Below, in pieces: positions 9,992 to 18,684 of a DNA stretch of 64,000 bases. The translations under genes were made by a program, and so were the position numbers. The DNA lies in contig JAUYGZ010000008.1 in NCBI GenBank assembly GCA_030690415.1, positions 62,001 to 126,000 on the forward strand. Direction: 5' to 3'. Source of the DNA: a bacterium (GTDB taxonomy: Bacteria > Patescibacteriota > Gracilibacteria > JAUYGZ01). Under the pieces are notes generated by a model, which was given only the letters and a program-made list of their open reading frames with translations, was not told where the DNA came from and did no database searches. Position 1 is the first letter of the stretch. Every line of letters starts with the position of its first letter.

Positions 9992-11104
9992 ATGCGACGT
10001 CTTATTTCTCTCGCGTTGTTTTCTTTCCTCCTGGTGATCAGCCATTCTCAGGCTTTCGCTCAGGAGGAAATAACTACTCCTACGTATCGGGATGACTACT
10101 ATCGTGGGCAAGTCACGAAAATTCTTGATGAACACGATACGGAAGTCATGGGAGATCATCAGATCACGCAGAAACTCCTGGTAGAAATCACAGAGGGGCC
10201 AGAGAAGGGGAAGGAAGTTGAAATTGATCAGCCCGTCACCTCATCCCAACCCGATGATCTGAAGTTTCGTATCGGAGATACTGTAGTCGTCCTGAGGAAT
10301 CAGGAGTTTGACCAGCCCCTTTACTACATCATGGACCAGTATCGATTGCCCTCTCTCATCTGGCTTTTTGGGGTGTTTTTTATTCTCACGATTATCTTCG
10401 CAGGCTGGACGGGTCTCACTGCCTTGATCGGACTGGCGTTCAACCTTCTGGTCATTGTTTCCTATATCATCCCCCAGATCATTGCAGGAGAAAATCCTCT
10501 TGTAGTCAGCTTCATCGGAGGAGTTGGGATAGCTCTGGTGTCCTTATACTTCGCGCATGGCTTCAATAAGCGTACGTCGATTGCACTGGTGGGGACTCTA
10601 TCGACACTCGTCATTGCTCTACCGCTCTCTATGCTCTTCGTCGGAGTGAGTAGACTGACCGGAGTCGGGACGGAAGAAGCCTTCTTTCTTCAGCTAGGGA
10701 CCCTGGGCAATATCAACCTCAAAGGACTTCTCCTAGGAGGGATCATGATCGGTGTGCTGGGAGTCCTGGATGACGTCACGACAGCACAGTCTGCCGCTGT
10801 GGAAGAATTGAAGAAGGCGAATCCTCGATTAGGATTTGGAGAACTTTACAGGAGGGGGCTCTCAATTGGGAAAGAACACATCACATCGCTGATCAATACG
10901 CTCGCTTTGGCTTACGTGGGTGCTTCATTTCCCGTTCTTCTTATTTTTCATGTCTCGCAACAGCCGGTCTGGGCTATTTTGAACAGTGAGTTTATTGCGG
11001 AGGAAATTGTACGGACATTAGTGGGCAGTGTCGCCTTGATTTTGGCGGTGCCTATTACGACGGCATTGGCGGCATGGTATTTTGGAAAGCAGAGAAATCT
11101 TTGA
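9992..11104 (+). CDS. YibE/F family membrane protein
   Basis: Signal peptide, multiple TM segments, GVLDDVTTAQSAAVEELKKANP motif typical of YibE/F. Confidence 0.88.
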   Translation: MRRLISLALFSFLLVISHSQAFAQEEITTPTYRDDYYRGQVTKILDEHDTEVMGDHQITQKLLVEITEGPEKGKEVEIDQPVTSSQPDDLKFRIGDTVVVLRNQEFDQPLYYIMDQYRLPSLIWLFGVFFILTIIFAGWTGLTALIGLAFNLLVIVSYIIPQIIAGENPLVVSFIGGVGIALVSLYFAHGFNKRTSIALVGTLSTLVIALPLSMLFVGVSRLTGVGTEEAFFLQLGTLGNINLKGLLLGGIMIGVLGVLDDVTTAQSAAVEELKKANPRLGFGELYRRGLSIGKEHITSLINTLALAYVGASFPVLLIFHVSQQPVWAILNSEFIAEEIVRTLVGSVALILAVPITTALAAWYFGKQRNL

Positions 11105-11141
11105 CATTTGGACTGATTTCCTTAGACTTTCTGATGCTCAT

Positions 11142-11216
11142 GGCGCCATCGTCTAGTGGTTAGGACATCAGGTTTTCATCCTGGCAACAGGGGTTCGATT
11201 CCCCTTGGCGCTACCA
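11142..11216 (+). tRNA. tRNA-Glu (anticodon TTC), CCA encoded
   Basis: ggcgccatcgtctagtggttaggacatcaggttttcatcctggcaacaggggttcgattccccttggcgctacca folds as cloverleaf. Confidence 0.95.
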
Positions 11217-11680
11217 TCTTTTACCATCAGATAGTCTAAGAAATATGCTAGTTTCAGCTTTTTTTCGAAGATGAAACCCTGCTTTTCGTAATACGATACA
11301 AGAGATTTCTGACACAGAAGCCAGTTTGCTTTCCCCCGACTGGAGCCTTCGGCAAAATTCATAATCTGTTTCCCATATCCCTTTTTTCTACTTGCCGATT
11401 CAACATAAAGAAAAGCCCAATACACTCCTTGTGATTTCAGGAGTTCATGAATCCTGAGATCCTTCTCTCCTCCTGGTTCAGGACACACCCCTGAAAAAAG
11501 AACCATGCCCCCCCTAATTTTCGCCTTCTCTTGAAGTAATACAAAGCGCATGCTTTCAGACGTGCTTTTCAATAGGTCTTTTATCTCCACCTTCCATGAA
11601 TTGGGAATGATGCGTAAAAAACTCTTGATTATAGAGTCGCCATTCTGTGGTATCAGGAGTTTCATCAGATATATCCCCAA
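11168..11680 (-). CDS. GNAT-family N-acetyltransferase-like protein; 3' end overlaps tRNA-Glu antisense
   Basis: YWAFLYVESASRKKGYGKQIMNFAE...SLVSYYEKQGF resembles GNAT motif A/B; in-frame stop lies inside the tRNA. Confidence 0.65.
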   Translation of the reverse strand: MGIYLMKLLIPQNGDSIIKSFLRIIPNSWKVEIKDLLKSTSESMRFVLLQEKAKIRGGMVLFSGVCPEPGGEKDLRIHELLKSQGVYWAFLYVESASRKKGYGKQIMNFAEGSSRGKANWLLCQKSLVSYYEKQGFIFEKKLKLAYFLDYLMVKDGSAKGNRTPVARMKT

Positions 11681-12978
11681 GAATGCAGTTTGTCTCCCTC
11701 ATCATACCAACGGTTTCCTATATCCGTGCGATAGTACATATTGGGGATCAGAATATGCTGAATCCGCCCATAAGCCTGTTTTTGGGCTTCTCTCATCGTG
11801 GTTCCGGTGCCTGTCACCAGGAGGGCGATTCCTGAACTTCCTGTAATAAGCCATTCTCCCTTGTAGGACCTGAGATCCTGAGGGTGGATTCCCTCATAGT
11901 TTTTTTTCTCAAAGACCACCACTGCGTCCTTGGAAAAGGAGTTAAGAGTTTTGTTATCTTTGTAAGGGAATGGTGGGACGACCAGGAGGACGCCCACCTG
12001 AAATCCTTTTCGGGTCTTGAAGGTGAAGTCTTTCCCCTGTGCAAGCTGATAGAATAGAGCCCCCATCTCATCCAGAATCCCTTCCCGCTGGATACTGATC
12101 TGGGGATGACCAAAACGACAGGTAAACTCTAAAGGGTAGATACCATTATTATTCACAATGGTGTTCAAGTCGATAGATCCGACATAGCCGGTTTTGGCCA
12201 AACGGGGCTCCATTTTGCGCAGGGTTTTTTCGAAGATGGGACTGCTTTTATTCCAGAACATGCTGGTTCCCATTTCTCCTGTCGAGACCCCAAGCTCTCC
12301 AGGGAAAAGCTTTTTGTGTTCAAAGGTGATGTTGATGGGAGCGATGAATTTTTTCCCATTGAAGAAAGCCGCGACGCTGACCTCCACTCCGGTCATCTTT
12401 TTCTGAAGTTGAAAGGTCGAAATTTCATCTCCCCAGGTCTTCTGATAGCTCTTCAGTATCCTGATGACATCTGAGCCGTCTTCCTCCGCCCCGATGAAAA
12501 CAAATTGTTTTTGATGCTGGGCTTCACCGGATGGCTTAATGACGTACTTTCCAGGGTTTGTTTTGACAAAGGCAATCGCCGTATCGAAATCGGAAAACTC
12601 TTCATAGTCCAGAATCTTGATCCCATGTGCTTCGAGCTCGTCCTGTCCAAAGCTGCGGTCATTTTCCAGCTGGTCAGTGTACTGCGATCCCCCCACGACG
12701 AGTTTTCCCTGCTTCCGGAGATTTTCCGCAATCTCACCGTAACCCACATGATCAAAAATAATAATATCGGCCCAATCGATATGTTTTTCCCAGTGTTTTA
12801 CCCGCTGGACAAAACCCGCTCCGACTTCTCTTTCTGACTTCACGTCGATATAAAATTTGACCTTGTGTCCTTCATTTTTGATACACCAAGCAAGATCAAG
12901 AATAACCGCTTCACGGGAGATAAAAAGAAAGTTTTTAGGGGAGAGAGCTTTCAAAAAAAAGGTTTCTGATGGTTTCAT
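11665..12978 (-). CDS. ATP-grasp protein, phosphoribosylamine-glycine ligase (PurD)-like
   Basis: YVIKPSGEAQHQKQFVFIG, GELGVSTGEMGTSMFWNKSSPIFEKTLRKM, YPLEFTCRFGHPQ resemble PurD ATP-grasp. Confidence 0.75.
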   Translation of the reverse strand: MKPSETFFLKALSPKNFLFISREAVILDLAWCIKNEGHKVKFYIDVKSEREVGAGFVQRVKHWEKHIDWADIIIFDHVGYGEIAENLRKQGKLVVGGSQYTDQLENDRSFGQDELEAHGIKILDYEEFSDFDTAIAFVKTNPGKYVIKPSGEAQHQKQFVFIGAEEDGSDVIRILKSYQKTWGDEISTFQLQKKMTGVEVSVAAFFNGKKFIAPINITFEHKKLFPGELGVSTGEMGTSMFWNKSSPIFEKTLRKMEPRLAKTGYVGSIDLNTIVNNNGIYPLEFTCRFGHPQISIQREGILDEMGALFYQLAQGKDFTFKTRKGFQVGVLLVVPPFPYKDNKTLNSFSKDAVVVFEKKNYEGIHPQDLRSYKGEWLITGSSGIALLVTGTGTTMREAQKQAYGRIQHILIPNMYYRTDIGNRWYDEGDKLHSWGYI

Positions 12979-13028
12979 ATTGGAGAATATCCCTTCTTTT
13001 GAAATAATAAAGCTGATTTGAATGGCTT

Positions 13029-13727
13029 ATGAAACCTCTCCTTACCGTCCCCATTGTTACTCACGAACCGAAACAGATTGAAGACCAGCTTCGTTCGAAG
13101 GTTCAGGGAGTAGAAGCCTACGAGATCTGGCTGGATCATCTGAAGAGAAAATATCTGAAACCCGAAATCATCGCTGAACTGGTGAAGAGCTGGAAACGGA
13201 TTACGGATAAAAAGTTGATCTGTGTCTTGAAGAGCAAGCGGGAAAAAGGGAAGTACACTGATGGATGTCGAGGAAGAGCCGATCTACTTTTAGCGGCTGC
13301 TCAGAGTGGAGCTCATTATCTCGATATCGGTTTCCTGACCAGTAAGCAGCAGATCGAGCGCCTGAGAAATGGCAAGGGAAATGCAAAGTTGATCATCTCC
13401 TGGCATAATTTCCTGAAAACCCCTTCCCGAAAAATCCTTGAGGAAAAAATTCAACAGATGAAGGTGTTAGGGGCTGATGTCATCAAGATCGCCACGATGG
13501 TGAAGACTCTTCAGGATAATGAGAATCTTTTGCAGCTCGCGATGGAGTTGACCGTGGACAAAAAAGCTCATATTATCATCGGTATGGGACAGCTCGGGGT
13601 CCTGACTCGTGTCTTCGCAAAGCAATTCGGCAATGAGTTGAACTTTGTAACCCTGGAGAGTCAAACAGCCCCGGGACAGCTTACTCTGAATCAGATGCTC
13701 ACCTTTGAAGAGGTTTTACACTCCTAA
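13029..13727 (+). CDS. aroD: 3-dehydroquinate dehydratase type I
   Basis: EIWLDHL, DIGF, KLIISWHNFLKTPS, GADVIKIATMVKTLQDN, GMGQLGVLTRVFAKQFGNELNFVTLESQTAPGQL. Confidence 0.9.
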   Translation: MKPLLTVPIVTHEPKQIEDQLRSKVQGVEAYEIWLDHLKRKYLKPEIIAELVKSWKRITDKKLICVLKSKREKGKYTDGCRGRADLLLAAAQSGAHYLDIGFLTSKQQIERLRNGKGNAKLIISWHNFLKTPSRKILEEKIQQMKVLGADVIKIATMVKTLQDNENLLQLAMELTVDKKAHIIIGMGQLGVLTRVFAKQFGNELNFVTLESQTAPGQLTLNQMLTFEEVLHS

Positions 13728-14426
13728 ATGGAAACGATTCGACTCAATAAATATATTGCTCAAACCGGATACTGTTCCAGACGCCAGGCGGATGAGCTCA
13801 TCGCGTCCGGAAAAGTTTTTTTGAATGACCGTAAGGTCACTGAGCAAGGAGTAAAGATGGATCCGCAAACAGATCAGGTTCGCGTCAAAGACGGTCCCAC
13901 TCTTCAGATCAAGCAAGAGAAGGTTCTCCTCATGATGAATAAGCCTAAGGGCTATATCTGCACAAAACGTGACCGGCATGCTACACGAACTGTTTACGAA
14001 CTCTTGCCTCAAGCTTATCAGCACCTCAACAGCATTGGTCGCCTGGACAAAGACTCCGAGGGACTGCTCCTCTTCACGAATGATGGGGAACTGGCAAACC
14101 AGCTCACTCATCCAAAATTCGCTAAGGAAAAGGTCTATCACGTGTCGATTCGAGGTACCGTGGATGAAAAAGACCTGGATCGCATGAGAAAGGGGATGAG
14201 ATTACTCGATTATTCGGTGTCTCCTGCAGTCGTCCAGGAAATCAGTCATGATGAGAAAAAGAATAGAACTGTCCTCGAGATCACGATCAAAGAAGGAAAA
14301 AATCGCCAGATTCGAAATATGTTTTTGGCGTTGAAAAAACAAGTGAAGAAACTCGTTCGGCTTCGAGCAGGGAAGTACGAGCTGGGGAAGCTGAAGACAG
14401 GGGAGTGGCAGAAGATAAGAATGTAA
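13728..14426 (+). CDS. rRNA pseudouridine synthase (RsuA/RluB family)
   Basis: N-terminal S4 domain IRLNKYIAQTGYCSRRQADELI; catalytic GRLDKDSEGLLLFTNDGEL; NRQIRNMF. Confidence 0.93.
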   Translation: METIRLNKYIAQTGYCSRRQADELIASGKVFLNDRKVTEQGVKMDPQTDQVRVKDGPTLQIKQEKVLLMMNKPKGYICTKRDRHATRTVYELLPQAYQHLNSIGRLDKDSEGLLLFTNDGELANQLTHPKFAKEKVYHVSIRGTVDEKDLDRMRKGMRLLDYSVSPAVVQEISHDEKKNRTVLEITIKEGKNRQIRNMFLALKKQVKKLVRLRAGKYELGKLKTGEWQKIRM

Positions 14427-14439
14427 GATTTCACCCCTC

Positions 14440-15591
14440 ATGACCATAGGCATCGACTGCAGATTGTATAGTCCGAAATACACCGGCATAGGCCGATACG
14501 TGTTCGAACTGATCAAGAACCTGATGAACCTGGATCAGACGAACCACTATATCTTGTACTTCAACTCTGAGGAATATGACGATTTTGTGTGTCCCAACGA
14601 GCGCTGGGAGAAAAGACTCGTCACCATTCCTCACTATTCCCTGGCTGAACAGACGAAGTTTTTGAAAGTGCTGAACCGCGAGCAAATTGATCTGATGTAC
14701 TTTCCCCATTTTAACGCTCCTATTCGGTACAAGAAACCTTTTGTCGTTACCATCCATGATTTAACGCTGCACCATTACCCGAACAAGTCCTATCATCCGA
14801 GGTGGTCAGCCAAAAAATCCCTCCAGATCGCTGTGTACCGATTCATAATGGGGCGGGTTCTCAAGCATGCCCGGAAGATTATCGCCGTATCTGATAACAC
14901 CAGACAGGATCTCATCAGGGAGTACCTCATACCGGAAGAAAAAATCGTGAAGATCCTGGAGGGGGTTCCTGAATCTTTTCAGCAGGCCTCGGAGGAGCAA
15001 TTGGATCGGGTGAGGAATACTTATGCCATTACAAAACCCTATTTGCTCTATACCGGAGTCTGGCGGTCTCATAAGAATCTTTTGAACCTGATCCAAGCCT
15101 TTCATCAGCTCCTCAAGAGGGGACATGACATTCAGCTCGTTTTAACAGGGAAGAAAGATCCGTCCTATCCTGAGATCCCGAAGCTGATTGAGGATTTGGA
15201 TCTGAAGAATGAAGTTATCCTGACTGGATTTGTCTCCGAGGAGGATCTGATCGCGCTGAACTCCGGAGCCAGGGTCTTTGTTTTTCCTTCCCTGTACGAA
15301 GGCTTTGGCCTGCCTCCCCTGGAGGCGATGCAGCTGGGAGTACCGGTCGCTTGTTCAAAAAACTCCTCTCTCCCTGAGGTCTGTGGGGATGCCGCTCTGT
15401 ATTTTGATCCCCATCAAAAAGACGACATGGTCCGACAAATAGAACTGCTCCTGATCGACGAAGCGTTGAGAGATGAGATGATTCGGAGAGGTCATGAAAA
15501 CCTTAAGCGCTTCTCCTGGAAGACGATGTCGAGCGGAATACTTGACATCTTTAATTCTTTCAGGAATAATACTAACTTAAAAAAAATTTAG
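14440..15591 (+). CDS. Glycosyltransferase family 4-like protein
   Basis: YFPHFNAPIRYKKPFVVTIHDL, GFVSEEDLIALNSGARVFVFPSLYEGFGLPPLEAMQLGVPV. Confidence 0.92.
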   Translation: MTIGIDCRLYSPKYTGIGRYVFELIKNLMNLDQTNHYILYFNSEEYDDFVCPNERWEKRLVTIPHYSLAEQTKFLKVLNREQIDLMYFPHFNAPIRYKKPFVVTIHDLTLHHYPNKSYHPRWSAKKSLQIAVYRFIMGRVLKHARKIIAVSDNTRQDLIREYLIPEEKIVKILEGVPESFQQASEEQLDRVRNTYAITKPYLLYTGVWRSHKNLLNLIQAFHQLLKRGHDIQLVLTGKKDPSYPEIPKLIEDLDLKNEVILTGFVSEEDLIALNSGARVFVFPSLYEGFGLPPLEAMQLGVPVACSKNSSLPEVCGDAALYFDPHQKDDMVRQIELLLIDEALRDEMIRRGHENLKRFSWKTMSSGILDIFNSFRNNTNLKKI

Positions 15592-15992
15592 GGCCCCCTC
15601 CTTTGACACTTGGTTGCTCAGATGAGCAACAGGGGAAGTGTGGAGAAAGGCCCTACGGTACTCAATGGATTGGTGAAAGCGTTTCGCGGTAAAAATTGGA
15701 AATGCTCACATAAGACCATTGAGGGATCGATCTCGCCAGTAGCGTGAGTTCGAATATGTCACTCCCGCTAACGCGGGATGCGCTCCTACTGTTCTTTCGT
15801 GGTTTTAACGAGGTCACGCCCTCGTCCCCATAAACGTGCAGAGCCCGTCCCGCTAAGCGGGACAGGAATGCATCAAAGGGAAATTTGAGAGGCCTGTACT
15901 GGCAGGCCCGGTTCCGACAAGTCGGAACGAGTCGAAAAGTAGGAAGCTCAGGATCATTTCACTCTGAAATAAGACTGGGCTTACTGCTTTTT
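15590..15992 (+). ncRNA. rnpB: Structured ncRNA, candidate divergent RNase P RNA
   Basis: No plausible CDS; at least six stem-loops (ttgctca/tgagcaa, cccgc/gcgggat, cgagg/ccctcg, gtcccgc/gcgggac, gcctg/caggc, gttccgac/gtcggaac); CR-I-like gagaaaggccc pairs with CR-V-like gggctta as a bulged P4-like helix; AATGCTCACATAAGACC resembles CR-II. Confidence 0.55.
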
Positions 15993-16143
15993 TCTTTGTG
16001 CTCTGCGGTCTTTCAAGGTTCATAATATGATACCACTTATTTTTACTAATGTCAATATCAAGGTCGTCATTTACCGGGGGGTTTGACAATCATTATGCAA
16101 TCAGTAAACTGCTGCTGATTTTCATCGAAATTGTATAGACTCT

Positions 16144-16836
16144 TTGTACTCACATTTGAAACCAATCGACGAAAGTAATCAGGAAGATGAGGCTTCTCAT
16201 GAGCTTGTCATTCAGGGGTCATCTGTTCGAATTCTGTGTTCAGTTCTCGAACTCAAGCTCAGGTCTCTCTTGGATGACTACCACTCCCGTTTGAATCAGT
16301 TATTGGGACAGATTTCCTGCGATGGGATTTCGTCTGTCGCTGATAAATCGTACGTCAGAGACGTCGATGGTTTACGAGTACAGCAATTTTTTGCCCAGAG
16401 AAATGAGCTGTTGTCATTCCCAGAAGAGCTTCAGAGCATGATCAAAGCTCAGGTAGGAGTGATTGTGAGGGAGAATCCGGGAGTTAATCTTGATATTACC
16501 CAGGATTTTAGTATCCGACTGACATCAAAGGAGGAAGAGGGCATACCGCTCCTCGTCGATCGACTTGCTCCGGAAAATGAGCGAGATCGATTCGTTCTTC
16601 GCTCTGTTCAGAGAATTATGGATATGATCCGCACCCGTATCGACGAGCTCAATACTCAGCACCCGAAGGCCTCAAGTTATCTCAAGTCACGGGTCATTCT
16701 CCACATGGAAACTGCCCTCAATAAAAGCGTCCTGAATGACCCGTCAGCTACACTGGGAGATCGTCTCTCCGCGGCTCGACGAATCCTGATTGAACAGCTT
16801 TCCCAGTGGGTAGGTTGGGTACTGAGGCCCTCTTAA
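16144..16836 (+). CDS. Hypothetical helical protein (230 aa, TTG start)
   Basis: Long ORF, no recognised family. Confidence 0.65.
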   Translation: MYSHLKPIDESNQEDEASHELVIQGSSVRILCSVLELKLRSLLDDYHSRLNQLLGQISCDGISSVADKSYVRDVDGLRVQQFFAQRNELLSFPEELQSMIKAQVGVIVRENPGVNLDITQDFSIRLTSKEEEGIPLLVDRLAPENERDRFVLRSVQRIMDMIRTRIDELNTQHPKASSYLKSRVILHMETALNKSVLNDPSATLGDRLSAARRILIEQLSQWVGWVLRPS

Positions 16837-17600
16837 ATCGTCATTCGCACATACTCGACCACCTTTGCATCTCCGAGGAATCCTCCTACCGTCATGCTGG
16901 AGTCCTTCACAAAGGCTTGTGAAATGAGGGCGTTTTCTTCACGGAATTTTTTCTCTTTTCCCTTCATGATGTTTTCCAACATATTTTCAGGTTTTCCCTC
17001 GTTTTTGAGCTGATCAGCCCAGATGTCCTTTTCTTTCGCCACCAACTCATCAGTGATTTCATCGGGTGAAACAACTGAAGGATTCATGGCAGCGGCATGC
17101 ATAGCGACATCCCGCGCCTTCTCAGCATCTCCTCCTTCCAGACCGATTAGGACCGCGATCTTCCCGTTACTGTGAACGTAGCCACCAATAATGGGGGATT
17201 CGATCAGGGTATGGCCACCTAGCTGAATGTTTTCACCCAGGGTATTCACCGCACCTTTGACAATTCCCTCATTTTCTTCCTGAGATCCCTCACCCTTGTT
17301 GAAGTAGTTGTCGGTAATGTTCTGAACGATGGCTTTGAAGTCATCGTTTCGGGCGACGAAGTCGGTTTCACACCGAACAACAGCTAAGCAGCCCTTGCTT
17401 CCTTCGATTTTGATCCCAATTGCTCCCTCACCGGCTTGACGATCCGCTTTGTCAGCTGACTTGGCTTCGCCTCGCTTGCGGAGGATCTCAATCGCCTTGT
17501 CTTCATCGCCATTTGCTTCCACTAAAGCCTTTTTAACTGCCATCATAGAGACACCGGTTTTGTCACGAAGGGCCATGACCTGTTGTGCTGTAATTTTCAT
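16833..17600 (-). CDS. tsf: Elongation factor Ts (ORF opens at 17642)
   Basis: ITAQQVMALRDKTGVSMMAVKKALVEANGDEDKAIEILRKRGEAKS; downstream of rpsB. Confidence 0.96.
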   Translation of the reverse strand: MKITAQQVMALRDKTGVSMMAVKKALVEANGDEDKAIEILRKRGEAKSADKADRQAGEGAIGIKIEGSKGCLAVVRCETDFVARNDDFKAIVQNITDNYFNKGEGSQEENEGIVKGAVNTLGENIQLGGHTLIESPIIGGYVHSNGKIAVLIGLEGGDAEKARDVAMHAAAMNPSVVSPDEITDELVAKEKDIWADQLKNEGKPENMLENIMKGKEKKFREENALISQAFVKDSSMTVGGFLGDAKVVEYVRMTI

Positions 17601-17659
17601 ACGTGGAGAATGAAGGAGTAAGCTTTCGAATCGCTCAAGCAAGCGATGGATAATGAAGG

Positions 17660-18424
17660 TTAGGCAAACGCAGTCTCCTGAGCCATTTCTTCAGCCTTCT
17701 CCACCTTCAAAGGCTCTCGGACACTAGTCGTTGGCCTGACGGAAACAGCCGGCTTGACAGACTTGAGGACTTCCTCCACTTTACCGAGCAAATAGGTCAG
17801 TGACTTGAGAGCATCGTCATTTGCCGGCACGAGATGGGTGTAGAGCTCTGGGAAAGCGTTGCTATCGCAGATTCCGATCACCGGAATACGCAGTTTTTTG
17901 GCTTCCTTTACCGCGATCAAGTCTCGCTTGCCGTCTACGATGAAGACGGCGTCAGGAAGTCGTCGCATACTCTGGATACCTCCAATAGCGTTTTCCAGCT
18001 TGGCAATTTCTTTCTCCAGCTTCACGGCTTCTTTCTTCGTGTATTTCTCAAACTCTCCTGTTTGCTTTTGCTCCTTCAGGTTTTTGAAGTATCGAATGCG
18101 TTCCTTCATGGTATCAAAATTGGTCAAAACCCCTCCAAACCACTTCTTGGTGACGTAGGGGAATCCGTGCAGATCAGCCATTTTTGGGATCATCTCTGCT
18201 GTCTGAGGCTTCGTGGAAACAAAAAGAATGGTCTTTCCTTCTTCGACCAGTTTCCTGATGTAGTCGAGGAGGGTCTCCAGACGTTCCTTGGTCTTCTCAA
18301 GATTAAAAAGGTGGACTCCATTCACTTGCCCGTAAATATAGGGCTTCATATTGGGGTTCCACTTCTTGGTCCGATGACCAAAATGCACGGCATTTTGAAT
18401 CATCTCTTCAACTGAAATACTCAT
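17660..18424 (-). CDS. rpsB: 30S ribosomal protein S2
   Basis: MIQNAVHFGHRTKKWNPNMKPYIYG, LPDAVFIVDGKRDLIAVKEAKKLRIPVIGICDSNA. Confidence 0.98.
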   Translation of the reverse strand: MSISVEEMIQNAVHFGHRTKKWNPNMKPYIYGQVNGVHLFNLEKTKERLETLLDYIRKLVEEGKTILFVSTKPQTAEMIPKMADLHGFPYVTKKWFGGVLTNFDTMKERIRYFKNLKEQKQTGEFEKYTKKEAVKLEKEIAKLENAIGGIQSMRRLPDAVFIVDGKRDLIAVKEAKKLRIPVIGICDSNAFPELYTHLVPANDDALKSLTYLLGKVEEVLKSVKPAVSVRPTTSVREPLKVEKAEEMAQETAFA

Positions 18425-18587
18425 AATCCTTGGGGTTAAACACCAGACTCCGTCACTTCGCAGGTGGCTCCGACTGGTCGGAGAGGATGCTGCGATCCGA
18501 AGCCTGACTGGAAATAATATTGCCCGATCATTCTAAGGAAAAATGGTGTAAATGCAAATCTTTTGCTATATTAGTCGAGCTGTAAAT

Positions 18588-18663
18588 GCGCCTGTAGCTC
18601 AGTGGATAGAGCGTTCGGTTGCGGTCCGAGAGGTCGTAGGTTCGATTCCTGCCAGGCGTACCA
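18588..18663 (+). tRNA. tRNA-Arg (anticodon GCG), CCA encoded
   Basis: gcgcctgtagctcagtggatagagcgttcggttgcggtccgagaggtcgtaggttcgattcctgccaggcgtacca cloverleaf. Confidence 0.95.
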
Positions 18664-18684
18664 TACCTATAAATCGCATCTCAC

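Noticed and set aside
15590-15992. tmRNA or SRP RNA identity for the structured ncRNA
   Set aside because: No tRNA-like acceptor/CCA end or tag ORF; no SRP-type GGAAGCAGC...apical motif seen
15853-16089. 78-aa - strand ORF in the structured RNA region
   Set aside because: Overlaps strong hairpins of the ncRNA candidate; peptide has no coding character
17834-18415. 193-aa + strand ORF
   Set aside because: Antisense to rpsB, no independent support
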